Source of the DNA: Comamonadaceae bacterium
GTDB taxonomy: Bacteria > Pseudomonadota > Gammaproteobacteria > Burkholderiales > Burkholderiaceae_C
Direction of reading: 5' to 3'
Assembly: GCA_947442105.1 (NCBI GenBank)
Contig: CANEVH010000007.1
Location: 1 to 64,000 of the forward strand
Length of the DNA stretch: 64,000 nt
Positions 26,059 through 35,268 of this stretch are shown here, piece after piece. Numbering within the stretch: the first letter of the stretch is position 1; every line of letters begins with the position of its first letter. Under the pieces are notes generated by a model, which was not told the origin of the DNA, ran no database searches, and worked only from the letters and a program-made list of their open reading frames with translations. Both the position numbers and the translations under genes were made by a program.

Positions 26059-26466
26059 TCAGGACTTTTCGACCGGCATATTGGCGGCCCTCCAGGCGCC
26101 CAAACCTCCGCCCAAGGAATGGGACTGCTCAAAACCGAGGGATTTGGCCGTGGCCACGGCACGTGCGGAGCGCGCGCCAGACTGGCACACAAGTATGAGT
26201 GGCAGTTTTTTGTTCTTCACCACGCCTGGGAGTTTGGCTTGCAATTCCGCCAGCGGAATATTTTTAGCGCCGACCACGTGGCCTGCGGCAAATTCGGCGG
26301 GTTCACACACGTCGATCACCACGGCTTTTTCGCGGTTGATCAGTTGGACGGCTTCGTTGGCACCCAGGCCGGTCGCGACCGCGCCTTGGATGATGGGTGC
26401 CAGCAGCAGCGCGCCAGAAAACAGGGCCAGCGCGATCAGCATCCAGTTGTCAATAATAAATTTCAC
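26059..26466 (-). CDS. Membrane-anchored rhodanese-domain protein
   Basis: A 135-residue protein with one N-terminal membrane segment (about residues 8-30) and a rhodanese domain. The domain carries VVIDVCEPAEFAAGHVVGA and the active loop LVCQSGARSA with the catalytic cysteine (CQSGAR). It would transfer sulfane sulfur or act as a sulfur carrier at the membrane. It is the first gene of the minus-strand run that continues into grxC. Confidence 0.93.
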   Translation of the reverse strand: MKFIIDNWMLIALALFSGALLLAPIIQGAVATGLGANEAVQLINREKAVVIDVCEPAEFAAGHVVGAKNIPLAELQAKLPGVVKNKKLPLILVCQSGARSARAVATAKSLGFEQSHSLGGGLGAWRAANMPVEKS

Positions 26467-26623
26467 TAGGTTTCCTTGAGGGATGGGTACTTGGGCGGGC
26501 GCATTTTAGAATGCCCTACCTAGACGACGCCGACCAGCGTCGATTTGGCCCGCAATTTGCATTTAAATTCGACTTGCGTACCACTTGCATACCGCCTGAA
26601 CACCCCCTCCTCTTTTTTTACGC

Positions 26624-27370
26624 ATGTACAAACTTGTTCTGCTCCGCCACGGTGAGTCGACCTGGAATCTTGAAAACCGCTTCACTGGCTGGACCGACGT
26701 GGACCTCACGCCTTTGGGCATAGAGCAGGCCAAAACCGCAGGTCAACTACTCAAAGACGCGGGCTATGACTTCGACGTCACCTACACCAGCATGCTCAAG
26801 CGCGCCACCCACACCCTGTGGCATTGCCTGGACGCCATGGACCGCACCTGGCTGCCGGTGGTGCACTCCTGGCGGCTCAATGAGCGCCACTACGGCGCGT
26901 TGCAAGGCCTGAACAAGGCCGAGTTGGCCAAGAAATACGGCGACGCCCAAGTGCTTGCCTGGCGACGCAGCTACGACACGCCACCGCCCGCATTAGAGGC
27001 AAACGACGTGCGCAGCGAGCGTGCCGACCCGCGCTACGCCAAGCTGCAGCCAGAACAAATCCCCCTGACAGAATGCCTGAAAGACACCGTGGCGCGGGTC
27101 ATGCCGTTTTGGAACGAGGCGATGGCGCCCGGCCTGCGTGCGGGCAAGCGCATACTGGTTGCGGCGCACGGAAACTCAATCCGCGCGCTGGTGAAATACC
27201 TTGACGGAATCTCCGATGAGGCCATCGTTGGCGTCAACATACCCAATGGCATTCCACTGGTATACGAGCTTGACGCCCAGCTCCAACCCCTTGCGCACTA
27301 CTATCTGGGCGATGCAGAGGCGGCAGAGCGTGCGGCGCACGCCGTGGCGGCGCAGGGCAAAGTTGCGTAA
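26624..27370 (+). CDS. gpmA: 2,3-bisphosphoglycerate-dependent phosphoglycerate mutase
   Basis: A glycolytic and gluconeogenic enzyme that interconverts 3- and 2-phosphoglycerate. The 248-residue protein begins with the phosphohistidine motif [18 protein letters not shown]. It has [22 protein letters not shown] and the second histidine in [19 protein letters not shown]. It is followed by 139 bases with two inverted repeats and then ctpA. Confidence 0.97.
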   Translation: MYKLVLLRHGESTWNLENRFTGWTDVDLTPLGIEQAKTAGQLLKDAGYDFDVTYTSMLKRATHTLWHCLDAMDRTWLPVVHSWRLNERHYGALQGLNKAELAKKYGDAQVLAWRRSYDTPPPALEANDVRSERADPRYAKLQPEQIPLTECLKDTVARVMPFWNEAMAPGLRAGKRILVAAHGNSIRALVKYLDGISDEAIVGVNIPNGIPLVYELDAQLQPLAHYYLGDAEAAERAAHAVAAQGKVA

Positions 27371-27421
27371 AGACGCAAGCTGCATCGTCGCGCACCGGTG
27401 ATTTATCCCTCTTTTCAGATA

Positions 27422-27465
27422 CTCTGCGCAGAGAACAAGCCAGGGTCGAAGTCCCGCGGGGACTT
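27422..27465. promoter_or_regulatory. Two inverted repeats in the gpmA-ctpA gap
   Basis: CTCTGCGCAGAG (27422-27433) is a perfect 12-bp palindrome. AAGTCCCGCGGGGACTT (27449-27465) has a 7-bp perfect stem and a 3-base loop. The second lacks a T tract, so it is not a classic terminator. They could be operators or leader structures for ctpA. Confidence 0.45.
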
Positions 27466-27509
27466 GGCCGGTAGGACGGCAACGCTGGCAGCCAATTAAC
27501 GGAACATAT

Positions 27510-28946
27510 ATGGGTCAAAAACTGAAAATTGCAGGTTGGGTAGCGATAGGCGCGGTCGCTGGTGCCATGAGCACGGTGTCGCTGCAAACCGTGGCGCGCA
27601 ACACCATGGTGCCCTTGCCCTTGGAAGAGCTACAGCAACTCACCACCGTATTCGGTCTGATCAAGAGTGATTATGTAGAGCCGGTGGACGAGAAAAAACT
27701 CATCGCCGACGCGATTTCTGGCATGGTATCCAGCTTGGATCCGCATTCCAATTACTTTGACAAAAAGGCCTTCAAAGAGTTCCGTGAAGGCACGGCGGGA
27801 AGATTTGTCGGCGTGGGCATAGAAATCACCCAGGAAGACGGCTTGGTGAAGGTGGTGTCGCCCATTGAGGGCTCGCCCGCGTTTCGGGCCGGCATCAAGA
27901 CCAATGACCTGATCACCAAGATTGATGACACCGCCGTCAAGGGCCTGAGCCTCAACGAAGCGGTCAAGCGCATGCGTGGTGAGCCCGCCACCAAAGTGAT
28001 TCTGACCATCTTTCGCAAGGATGAGAACCGCAGCTTTCCAGTCACCATCATCCGCGAAGAAATCAAGCAGCAATCGGTGCGTGGCAAATTGGTCGAGCCA
28101 GGATACGGCTGGATTCGGGTAAGCCAGTTCCAGGAGCGCACGGTGGACGATTTTGTCAAAAAGGTCAACGAGATTTACAAGCAAGACCCCAAGATCAAAG
28201 GCTTGGTGCTCGACCTGCGCAACGACCCTGGCGGCTTGCTCAATGCCGCAGTGGCGATTTCCGCTGCCTTTTTGCCAGAGAACGTCATCGTGGTGACGAC
28301 CAACGGGCAAACCTCAGATAGCAAGCAGACCCTGCGTGCCGCAGCGGCTGACTACCAGGGACGCGGTGGGGCTGATCCGCTCAAAAGCCTGCCGGTAGCG
28401 CTGAAAAAAGTGGCGCTGGTCGTGCTGGTCAATGAAGGCTCTGCATCGGCCAGCGAAATTGTGGCCGGCGCTTTGCAGGACCACCAGCGCGCAACCATCA
28501 TGGGCAGCCAGACTTTTGGCAAGGGTTCGGTGCAGACCTTCCGCCCCCTAGGCCCCGACACGGGCCTGAAAATCACCACCTCGCGCTACTACACGCCCAG
28601 CGGCAAGTCGATTCAGGCCAAGGGCATTGTTCCCAACGTCATGGTTGACGACACCGAAGAGGGCAGCCCCTACGCTGCGCTGCGCACTCGCGAGGCAGAC
28701 TTAGAGAAGCATTTGGCCAGCGGCCAAGGCGAGGAAAAGAAAGACCCGGCCCACGAAAAAGCGCGTGAGGAAGCGCTCAAACGGCTAGAGGAAGAATCCC
28801 GCAAACCAGTGGCCGAACGCAAGGCACCCGAATTTGGCAGCGACAAAGACTTTCAGCTAGCGCAAGCCATCAAGCAGCTCAAAGGCCTTCCGGTCATGAC
28901 CAGCAAGACGCTGGTAGTGCGCAAAGCAGAAGCCAAAGAAGAGTGA
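27510..28946 (+). CDS. ctpA: C-terminal processing peptidase, S41 family
   Basis: A periplasmic tail-specific serine protease. The 478-residue protein has an N-terminal membrane or signal segment (about residues 5-25), a PDZ domain (about 90-170, VGIEITQEDGLVKVVSPIEG), and the S41 catalytic core. The core carries NEGSASASEIVAGALQDH (nucleophile Ser) and TFGKGSVQTFRPL (Lys). The C-terminal region is Lys/Glu-rich. Carboxyl-terminal proteases of this type tune peptidoglycan hydrolases and photosystem or envelope proteins, depending on species. The gene is followed eight bases later by moeB. Confidence 0.95.
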   Translation: MGQKLKIAGWVAIGAVAGAMSTVSLQTVARNTMVPLPLEELQQLTTVFGLIKSDYVEPVDEKKLIADAISGMVSSLDPHSNYFDKKAFKEFREGTAGRFVGVGIEITQEDGLVKVVSPIEGSPAFRAGIKTNDLITKIDDTAVKGLSLNEAVKRMRGEPATKVILTIFRKDENRSFPVTIIREEIKQQSVRGKLVEPGYGWIRVSQFQERTVDDFVKKVNEIYKQDPKIKGLVLDLRNDPGGLLNAAVAISAAFLPENVIVVTTNGQTSDSKQTLRAAAADYQGRGGADPLKSLPVALKKVALVVLVNEGSASASEIVAGALQDHQRATIMGSQTFGKGSVQTFRPLGPDTGLKITTSRYYTPSGKSIQAKGIVPNVMVDDTEEGSPYAALRTREADLEKHLASGQGEEKKDPAHEKAREEALKRLEEESRKPVAERKAPEFGSDKDFQLAQAIKQLKGLPVMTSKTLVVRKAEAKEE

Positions 28947-28953
28947 GCGCGCC

Positions 28954-29730
28954 ATGAGCGCGCGCAGTTTGCAAGATGACGAGCTGCTGCGCTATTCGCG
29001 CCACCTGCTGCTAGACGACATCGGTTTCGAGGGCCAAACCCGCTTTTTAAACAGCCACGTTCTGGTGATTGGCGCAGGCGGCCTGGGTTCTCCCGCAGCC
29101 ATGTACCTGGCCTGCGCTGGCGTGGGCCAGATCACGCTGGTGGACGATGACGACGTGGACTTGACCAATTTGCAGCGCCAAATTGCCCACACCGGCGCCA
29201 ACGTGGGCACGCCCAAAGTGCAATCGGCCCAGGGCGCGCTGCGGCGCCTCAACCCGCACGTGGAAGTCCATGCGCTCGCCGTGCGCGCCGACGCGGACTT
29301 GCTAGACACCTTGGTGCCCACGGCCGAAGTGGTGCTGGACTGCTGCGACAACTTTGCCACCCGCCAGGCCATCAACGCGGCCTGCGTGCGCCACGGCACG
29401 CCGCTGGTCTCCGGTTCGGCCATTCAAATGGACGGCCAGATTACCGTCTATGACCCGCGCAACGCCGCTTCGCCCTGCTATGCCTGCGTGTTCCCCCCCA
29501 CATTGGCCCCCGAGGAGGCGCGCTGCGCAACCATGGGCGTGTTTGCGCCGCTGGTGGGCATCATCGGCGCCATGCAGGCGGCCGAGGCACTCAAGCTGGT
29601 CGCGCACATAGGGGAGCCGCTGGTGGGCCGCTTGCTCATGCTCGACGGCCGCAGCATGGAGTGGACGCAAATGCGTGTGACGCGCAAAGCGGACTGCATG
29701 GTGTGTGCGCCCACTGCCCTTAGGCCTTAA
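28954..29730 (+). CDS. moeB: ThiF/MoeB-family adenylyltransferase
   Basis: The E1-like enzyme activates a ubiquitin-like sulfur carrier (MoaD or ThiS) by C-terminal adenylation. The 258-residue protein has the nucleotide-binding VLVIGAGGLGSPAA, the DxDxVxxxNLxRQ stretch DDDVDLTNLQRQI, DCCDNFATR, and two zinc-binding cysteine pairs (CYAC and CMVC). MoeB versus ThiF cannot be separated by sequence alone. It lies directly downstream of ctpA, a pairing common in Burkholderiales. Confidence 0.92.
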   Translation: MSARSLQDDELLRYSRHLLLDDIGFEGQTRFLNSHVLVIGAGGLGSPAAMYLACAGVGQITLVDDDDVDLTNLQRQIAHTGANVGTPKVQSAQGALRRLNPHVEVHALAVRADADLLDTLVPTAEVVLDCCDNFATRQAINAACVRHGTPLVSGSAIQMDGQITVYDPRNAASPCYACVFPPTLAPEEARCATMGVFAPLVGIIGAMQAAEALKLVAHIGEPLVGRLLMLDGRSMEWTQMRVTRKADCMVCAPTALRP

Positions 29731-29847
29731 CCCTTAGCCCTTGATCGCACCGCCTGGCCGCTGGCGTTGCCAACGCTTTGCGTCCAACGCATCTGAAGCG
29801 GGGCTGACCAGGGTCTGAAAAAGACCCGAAGCCCCCAACCATTCTGG

Positions 29848-30234
29848 CTAAGGGCTTGGTGACGACGCTGCGGGGGTGGCGGTCACGGACGCCGTTTGCG
29901 GGCCACCGGGGCCGCCATCAATGCGGGCGTCCATCGCAAAGGAATAGGGCTGTCCATTGGTCAAGCCGGTGACTTCCAGAGGGGAGCTTACGTTAATAAG
30001 CCAGAAGTGCACACCGGGCGGCGACTTGAGGTTGATGGGTGTGGAAGTGGCGGCATACATGAGCCAGTAGTCCACGCCCGCAGTGGCGGTCCAGGTGACG
30101 GTAACCAGTCCGTCGCCCGGTACAACCGCAAAGTCTGAGGGCGGCGGCGCAGAGCTGCCTTTGCCGCCACCGCATGCGACGAGCAAGAGCAACACAAAGG
30201 CGGTGAGGTAAGGGCGCAGGGATTTCAGGATCAT
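29848..30234 (-). CDS. Small lipoprotein with fibronectin type III-like domain
   Basis: A 128-residue protein with an N-terminal signal and lipobox LLVACGGG. A single FN3-like beta domain follows (residues about 38-115: GDGLVTVTWTATAGVDYWLM, VTGLTNGQPYSFAMDARIDG). In this group such domains usually occur in much longer surface proteins, so this is a minimal version. It would be anchored in the outer or inner membrane. The start at 30234 is the ATG just before the hydrophobic segment. It lies between moeB (convergent) and yebC. Confidence 0.75.
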   Translation of the reverse strand: MILKSLRPYLTAFVLLLLVACGGGKGSSAPPPSDFAVVPGDGLVTVTWTATAGVDYWLMYAATSTPINLKSPPGVHFWLINVSSPLEVTGLTNGQPYSFAMDARIDGGPGGPQTASVTATPAASSPSP

Positions 30235-30348
30235 GGTCAAAATAGGTCTTCTTGGGAGGCTCCGGTCATTATGCAGGAGCCACATGCAGGTCGAATCTAC
30301 GGCTTCAATCGACTGGTTCAGTCGGCAGGATGAATGGGCACAAAGCCT

Positions 30349-31062
30349 TCAACCGGCCAAACCTACGTACACGTTTTGCACATCGTCATTGGCGTCAATC
30401 GCGGCCAAAAACGCTTCTACTTCTTCCAGGTGCTCGGCACTGAGACTGGCGGGGTTCACCGGGTTTTTTGGCTTGTAGCCCAGCTTGGCCGATTGCACGG
30501 TAAACCCATGGGCTGGCAGAGCGCGACTGACCAGGTCCAGGTCGGTTGGATCGGTCAGAAACACGCATACACCCGCCTCGTCCGCCGGCTCAAAATCTTG
30601 GGCGCCGGACTCGATGGCGGCGACTTCAGCATCGGCGCCTTGAGTGGCCGCTTCGGCCTCGATCATGCCCACGTGGGCAAAGTCCCAAGACACCGAGCCC
30701 GAGGTGCCTAGCTGGCCTTTGCGAAACAGCACGCGCATCTCGGGCGCGGTACGGTTCACGTTGTCGGTCAGGCATTCCACCATCACCGGCACCTGGTGGG
30801 GCGCAAAGCCTTCGTAAATCACATGCTCAAAACTCACCGCCTCGCCGGTCAGGCCCGCACCTTTTTTGATGGCACGGTCCAGCGTGTCCTTAGGCATGGA
30901 GATTTTGCGCGCCTGCTCCACCACCAGGCGCAAGCGGGCGTTGGACGCGGGATCGGCGCCATTGCGGGCAGCCAGCATGATGTCTTTGGCCAGTTTGCCA
31001 AAGGCGCGGCCCTTGGCGTTTGCGGCAAGTTCCTTGCCTTTTGCTTTCCATTGCGCGCCCAT
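30349..31062 (-). CDS. yebC: YebC/PmpR-family DNA-binding regulatory protein
   Basis: A cytoplasmic protein of the YebC/PmpR/TACO1 family, implicated in transcription control and, more recently, in relief of ribosome stalling. The 237-residue protein begins [18 protein letters not shown] and contains RISMPKD-like [18 protein letters not shown]. It also has [19 protein letters not shown] and [11 protein letters not shown], all family signatures. Many YebC proteins start MAGHSKW; the [10 protein letters not shown] start is the PmpR-type variant. Confidence 0.94.
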   Translation of the reverse strand: MGAQWKAKGKELAANAKGRAFGKLAKDIMLAARNGADPASNARLRLVVEQARKISMPKDTLDRAIKKGAGLTGEAVSFEHVIYEGFAPHQVPVMVECLTDNVNRTAPEMRVLFRKGQLGTSGSVSWDFAHVGMIEAEAATQGADAEVAAIESGAQDFEPADEAGVCVFLTDPTDLDLVSRALPAHGFTVQSAKLGYKPKNPVNPASLSAEHLEEVEAFLAAIDANDDVQNVYVGLAG

Positions 31063-31161
31063 ACAGCATTCTTTCTTTTGGTGGGGGCGCCCGCAGGCAC
31101 CCAGGTTTTCATCTGGAATCGGGACGGGTTATACACCCCACAGCCCCGCACACACCCGCGC

Positions 31162-31980
31162 TCACGCGCCCACAATCCAGCCTTCGAGCGGGTCCACGGT
31201 GGACGGCAGTCCGTACAGGGGGTCGCCGTGCTGGTGGCGCACGTCGGCCCACGCGGCTTGCACCAGGCACAGCACCGCGTCCAGCGCGTCGCCCGAGGCG
31301 TCGGCCACCAGCGCGTCGCGCTGCGCGTGGCTCAGGTGCAGCCGCAGCTGCCAGCGCGACTGGCCCAGCTCCAGGGCGTTGAGCAGGTCTTTGCGCGCGA
31401 TCAGGCGTTCTGGCGTTTGCTTGGCGTGGTCGTCGCTTTTGTAGCTGCGCGCGCCCAAGATTTCGCGCGCCAGCATGCCCGGATAGGCCTCCAGGGCCAC
31501 GCGCTGCACCTGGGCGGGCGGCGGCTGCAGGCCCGGAAAATAAGCGTTCGCCGCCAAAAGCAGGGGCACGCCTGCGTGCAACATGTAAGCCACCGGCGGA
31601 TTGACCCACTTCATGGACGGGCTGGAGCCCGCTGGCACGTCGGTCGCCCGGTGGGCGAACTTGGCCCCCACCGGGCGGGCATTGCAAAAGGCAGCAAACT
31701 GCGCGCGTATCTCAGGCCGTGTGAGGCTTTGGTAATGCGCCATGCAGGCGTGCCAGTCCAAAGGCCAGCCCAGCGTATCTACCAGTTCACGCGGCAAGCC
31801 AAACGGAAGGTCAAAGGCGCCCAACCAGCGCGGCGCACTGTCCAGCGCCGCCGAAAAATCGGCAAAGCTGCCCACCGCTTGAAGCTGCGTCAGACGCACG
31901 CGCTGGCCGTCGCAGCTGCCCCAGGCCAGCACGATGTGCTTGCGTCGGCTGGGCGCACTGGAAAAGTCGCAGCCCAGCAA
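31162..31980 (-). CDS. DUF429 family protein (predicted RNase H-fold nuclease-like)
   Basis: A 272-residue protein of the DUF429 family. The N-terminal LGCDFSSAPSRRKHIV provides the first-strand acidic residue of an RNase H-like fold. AFDLPFGLP gives a second, and DASGDALDAVLCLVQA a C-terminal acidic helix; EAYPG is also conserved. Biochemical function is unknown. The start is a TTG at 31980. The upstream in-frame region has no ATG or GTG before a stop, so the alternative initiation choice is likely real. Confidence 0.75.
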   Translation of the reverse strand: MLGCDFSSAPSRRKHIVLAWGSCDGQRVRLTQLQAVGSFADFSAALDSAPRWLGAFDLPFGLPRELVDTLGWPLDWHACMAHYQSLTRPEIRAQFAAFCNARPVGAKFAHRATDVPAGSSPSMKWVNPPVAYMLHAGVPLLLAANAYFPGLQPPPAQVQRVALEAYPGMLAREILGARSYKSDDHAKQTPERLIARKDLLNALELGQSRWQLRLHLSHAQRDALVADASGDALDAVLCLVQAAWADVRHQHGDPLYGLPSTVDPLEGWIVGA

Positions 31981-32025
31981 GAGGCTGCTGGCGCCCGCAT
32001 GAGCGCCTTCTGCACAGATGGAAAT

Positions 32026-32448
32026 TTAGGCGCGCCCGATGATGGAGGCGGTGGCCATCAGCTCTTCGAGCAGCGCCAGCGATACTTTGCCGGAGACGCT
32101 GTAGGGGTCTAGCTCGGGCTTTTCGGCGTATTTGAGCAAGATGCTGGCGTTGATTTTGGACATGTTCACCTGGCCCATGGTCCAGCCGCTGAAGCGGCGC
32201 TCGGGAATTTCTTCGTAATGCAACAGCACCACGTCTTTGTGGCGTTTGTCGCGCTGGATGTGGCTGAACAAATCACTCACCGCATTGCGCCCGCCTTCAA
32301 TGGCCTGCAAGAAAATGCCGCCGCCGTAGCAGAGGATGCCGGTAATGCCCGAGCTGGGGTTGCCCTGGCGCGACTGCAGCAAAATTTCTTCAATTGCCGT
32401 GGACGCCGGGTCGGTGGCACGGCTGGCATAGAGCAAACGTACAAGCAT
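32026..32448 (-). CDS. BLUF-domain blue-light photoreceptor
   Basis: A stand-alone flavin (FAD) photoreceptor of 140 residues: the BLUF domain fills residues 1-95, and a short helical tail follows. All key residues are present at the spacing known from AppA: Tyr7, Asn30, Gln48 (GIFLQAIEG), Trp89 and Met91 (FSGWTM). RDKRHKDVVLL is the conserved helix. There is no attached output domain, so it must signal by contacting a partner. It starts two bases after the folE stop and shares its transcript. Probable light input into an unknown response. Confidence 0.93.
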   Translation of the reverse strand: MLVRLLYASRATDPASTAIEEILLQSRQGNPSSGITGILCYGGGIFLQAIEGGRNAVSDLFSHIQRDKRHKDVVLLHYEEIPERRFSGWTMGQVNMSKINASILLKYAEKPELDPYSVSGKVSLALLEELMATASIIGRA

Positions 32449-32450
32449 AT

Positions 32451-33158
32451 TCAGCCTTTCTTGGGCAGCAGCGCCAGAAACTCACGGCGCAAATTGGGGT
32501 CTTTCAGGAACACCCCGCGCATGACGGAGTTGATCATCTTGCTGTCCATGTCCTTCACACCGCGCCACGACATGCAGTAGTGGCTGGCTTCCATGACGAT
32601 GGCCAGGCCGTCGGGTTGGGTTTTTTCCTGAATCAGGTCGGCCAGTTGGACCACCGCTTCTTCTTGAATCTGGGGCCGACCCATCACCCATTCGGCAAGC
32701 CGGGCGTATTTGCTCAAGCCAATCACATTGGTGTGCTCATTGGGCAGCACGCCAATCCAAATCTGCCCAATCACCGGGCAAAAGTGGTGGCTACAGGCGC
32801 TACGCACGGTGATGGGGCCGACGATCATCAGCTCGTTCAAATGCTCGGCATTGGGAAACTCGGTGATCTTGGGCGCATGCTCATAACGACCACGAAACAC
32901 CTCGTTGAGGTACATCTTGGCCACGCGCCGCGCGGTGTTGTCGGTGTTGTGGTCGTTGACGGTATCAATCACCAGGCTGTCGAGCACGCCTTGCATTTTT
33001 GCTTCAACTTCGTCGAGCAAAGAAGCCAGGTCGCCAGGTTCCAAAAAATCGGCGATATTGTCATTGGCATTAAAGCGCTTGCGGGAGGCCACAATGCGTT
33101 CGCGAATTTTTACCGAAACCGGGGTTCCAACGTCGTCGCTGGGTGAAGTCATGGGCAT
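32451..33158 (-). CDS. folE: GTP cyclohydrolase I
   Basis: FolE converts GTP to 7,8-dihydroneopterin triphosphate, the first step of folate synthesis. The 235-residue protein has RVAKMYLNEVFRGRY, the zinc-binding VRSACSHHFCPVIG (Cys, His, His), GLSKYARLAEW and SHYCMSWRGV with the second zinc cysteine. The N-terminus is about 30 residues longer than in short FolE proteins. nudB, which acts on the FolE product, is in the same strand block about 2 kb away. Confidence 0.96.
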   Translation of the reverse strand: MPMTSPSDDVGTPVSVKIRERIVASRKRFNANDNIADFLEPGDLASLLDEVEAKMQGVLDSLVIDTVNDHNTDNTARRVAKMYLNEVFRGRYEHAPKITEFPNAEHLNELMIVGPITVRSACSHHFCPVIGQIWIGVLPNEHTNVIGLSKYARLAEWVMGRPQIQEEAVVQLADLIQEKTQPDGLAIVMEASHYCMSWRGVKDMDSKMINSVMRGVFLKDPNLRREFLALLPKKG

Positions 33159-33305
33159 GTTTGTAATGTGTTGAACAAACCATGTTACCAGCCTTTAATG
33201 CGCTGGAAACGGGCTGGACGCGGGTTGGATGTGCGCTAAAACACAGCTTGCGCACCCCAAGAAACGCGAAAGTGAGCGCAGCGCAAATGCGCACGTGCCA
33301 GACAC

Positions 33306-34520
33306 CTAGTACCTGCTCCCCGTAATGAACAAAAGCACGCGCATGAACGCCAGCGCCAGCATGTCCAGGCTGCGCTGCCACGGCCCGCGCTGCGCGTAGC
33401 TCGCGGGGTCCACGCGCACCGCCTTGGACTGCAGCGCGTCCAGCAGGCGCTGGCGCAGTTGCTGGGCAAAAGGGCCATCGCGCACCATGACGTTGGCCTC
33501 GCGCGCCAGCAGCAAGCTCAAGGGGTCCAGATTGGACGAGCCTACCGTGGCCCAGCGCTGGTCCACCACCGCCACCTTGGCATGCAAGAAGCCGCCGGTG
33601 TACTCATAGATTTCCACCCCGGCGTCCAGCAGCGCGCCATACACCGTGCGCGCGCCGTGGTACTGCATAAAGTATTCGTAGCGGCCTTGCAGCAGCACCC
33701 GCACCCGCACGCCGCGCTGGGCGGCATGGGCCAAGGCGTGGCGCAGCTTGCGTCCGGGCACAAAGTAGGCACTGGCAATCAAGACTTCGCTGCGCGCATC
33801 GGCAATCGCCTTGCGGTAAGCCTGCTCTATGCGGCTGCGGTGGCGCAGGTTGTCGCGCAACACCAAGGCGGCCCAGGCACCGTCACCCGGTACCGGCGGG
33901 CCAGCGACGCCGGCCACGGGCGCGAAAGGCAAGGCGGCTTGGGTCAGCAGCTGACCGGCCTGCTTCCAGTGCCGGTGCTCAACCTGGCGCACCAAATCCA
34001 AACGCGCCCAAAACTGCTCCATGGCCTGTTGAACTTCGCCCGCCAGCAAACCCCGTACCTGCACCGCAAAGTCAAAGCGCGGGCTAGGCAGCGGGCCGTA
34101 GTTGGGGTCGGTGAAGTCGTCAAGCACATTGATGCCGCCACAAAATGCCACCACTCCATCGACCACACAGAGCTTGCGGTGCAAGCGCCGCCACTGCCCC
34201 GGCACAAACACGCTCCAATAGCCCACGGGTGAATACCGGTGCCATTGCACGCCGGCCGCGCTAAAGCCTTGGACCCAAGACGGTGGCATGGTGGGCGTAC
34301 CCACGCCGTCCACCACCACATAGACCGCTACGCCGCGCTTCGCCGCCCTCACCAGCGCCTGGGCCAAACGCTCGCCTTGGCTGTCGAAGTGAAAAATATA
34401 GGTTTCCAGCCGCACCTCATAGCGGCTTGCGTCTATCTCTGCAATCACCGATGCGAACAATTCCACAGCGCCTTGCAAGAGGCGCACTTGCTGGTGGGGA
34501 TGGAAGCGCATGTGGGCCAT
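33306..34520 (-). CDS. clsB: Cardiolipin synthase B-like phospholipase D family protein
   Basis: A membrane-associated phospholipid synthase of the ClsB group, which makes cardiolipin from phosphatidylglycerol and a second lipid. The 404-residue protein carries two phospholipase D motifs: HRKLCVVDGVVAFCGG (HxKxxxxD) and HAKVAVVDQRWATVGSSNLD. This two-HKD layout without N-terminal membrane helices fits ClsB rather than ClsA. It follows the endonuclease-family gene by two bases, as in other clsB operons (ybhP-ybhO of E. coli). Confidence 0.93.
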   Translation of the reverse strand: MAHMRFHPHQQVRLLQGAVELFASVIAEIDASRYEVRLETYIFHFDSQGERLAQALVRAAKRGVAVYVVVDGVGTPTMPPSWVQGFSAAGVQWHRYSPVGYWSVFVPGQWRRLHRKLCVVDGVVAFCGGINVLDDFTDPNYGPLPSPRFDFAVQVRGLLAGEVQQAMEQFWARLDLVRQVEHRHWKQAGQLLTQAALPFAPVAGVAGPPVPGDGAWAALVLRDNLRHRSRIEQAYRKAIADARSEVLIASAYFVPGRKLRHALAHAAQRGVRVRVLLQGRYEYFMQYHGARTVYGALLDAGVEIYEYTGGFLHAKVAVVDQRWATVGSSNLDPLSLLLAREANVMVRDGPFAQQLRQRLLDALQSKAVRVDPASYAQRGPWQRSLDMLALAFMRVLLFITGSRY

Positions 34521-34522
34521 GG

Positions 34523-35266
34523 TCAGGCCGCGCGCGGCAACTCAAACTCGGCGATCAGCGGCAAGTGGTCCGACAGGCGGGTCCATGGGCCACCACGCGG
34601 CACCTCCAGCCCGAGCGGGCGCAGGCCGCGGCCATACACGTGGTCCAGCTGCAAAAGCGGCAAACGCGATGGAAAGGTGGCAAAACCCGGCTGGCGCCAG
34701 GCCGACAGGCCCACGCTGCCCAATTCGCGCTCCAGCAAGCCGCCCCATTCGTTAAAGTCCCCGGCCACCAGCACCGGCGCCTGTGGCGCGATTTCACGGA
34801 CTATGTAGCGGCACAGTTGCTGCAGTTGGCGCTGGCGGCTGGCGCGCACCAGGCCCAAGTGCACTACCACCACGTGCACGCCTTGCCCGTGCACCGTCAG
34901 CTCCACGTGCAGGAGGCCGCGCTGCTCAAACCGGTGGTCGGACATGTCCTCGTGCTGGTGCGCCAGCACCGGCCAGCGCGAGAGTACGGCGTTGCCGTGT
35001 TCTCCGTGGCGCGTAGTGGCGTTGGTGCGGTAGACGGCGGCGTAGCCCTCGGGCGCCAAAAAGTCAGCTTGCGGCTGCACTGGCCAGTGGGCAAAAAACT
35101 TTTCCTCGCGCCGGTGCAGCTTGCGCACCTCTTGCAGGCAGACCACGTCGGCGTCGAAACGGGCGATGGCGTGGCCCAGGTTGTGGATCTCCAGGCTGCG
35201 GCCCGGGCCCATGCCGCGCACGCCCTTGTGGATGTTGTAGGTCACGACCTTGAGCGTTTGGGCCAT
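34523..35266 (-). CDS. Endonuclease/exonuclease/phosphatase family protein (YbhP-like)
   Basis: A 247-residue protein of the EEP superfamily, a metal-dependent phosphoesterase fold. Motifs are TYNIHKGVRG, DVVCLQEVRKLH (catalytic Glu), HGNAVLSRWP, VHLGLVRASRQRQ, LVAGDFNEWG and LSDHLPLIAEF. The neighbour clsB and its gene order match E. coli ybhP-ybhO, suggesting a lipid-related substrate, but this is inference. Start ATG 35266 begins right at the conserved first strand; longer in-frame open sequence up to 35365 is nudB coding in another frame. Gaps to both neighbours are two bases. Confidence 0.9.
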   Translation of the reverse strand: MAQTLKVVTYNIHKGVRGMGPGRSLEIHNLGHAIARFDADVVCLQEVRKLHRREEKFFAHWPVQPQADFLAPEGYAAVYRTNATTRHGEHGNAVLSRWPVLAHQHEDMSDHRFEQRGLLHVELTVHGQGVHVVVVHLGLVRASRQRQLQQLCRYIVREIAPQAPVLVAGDFNEWGGLLERELGSVGLSAWRQPGFATFPSRLPLLQLDHVYGRGLRPLGLEVPRGGPWTRLSDHLPLIAEFELPRAA

Positions 35267-35268
35267 GT

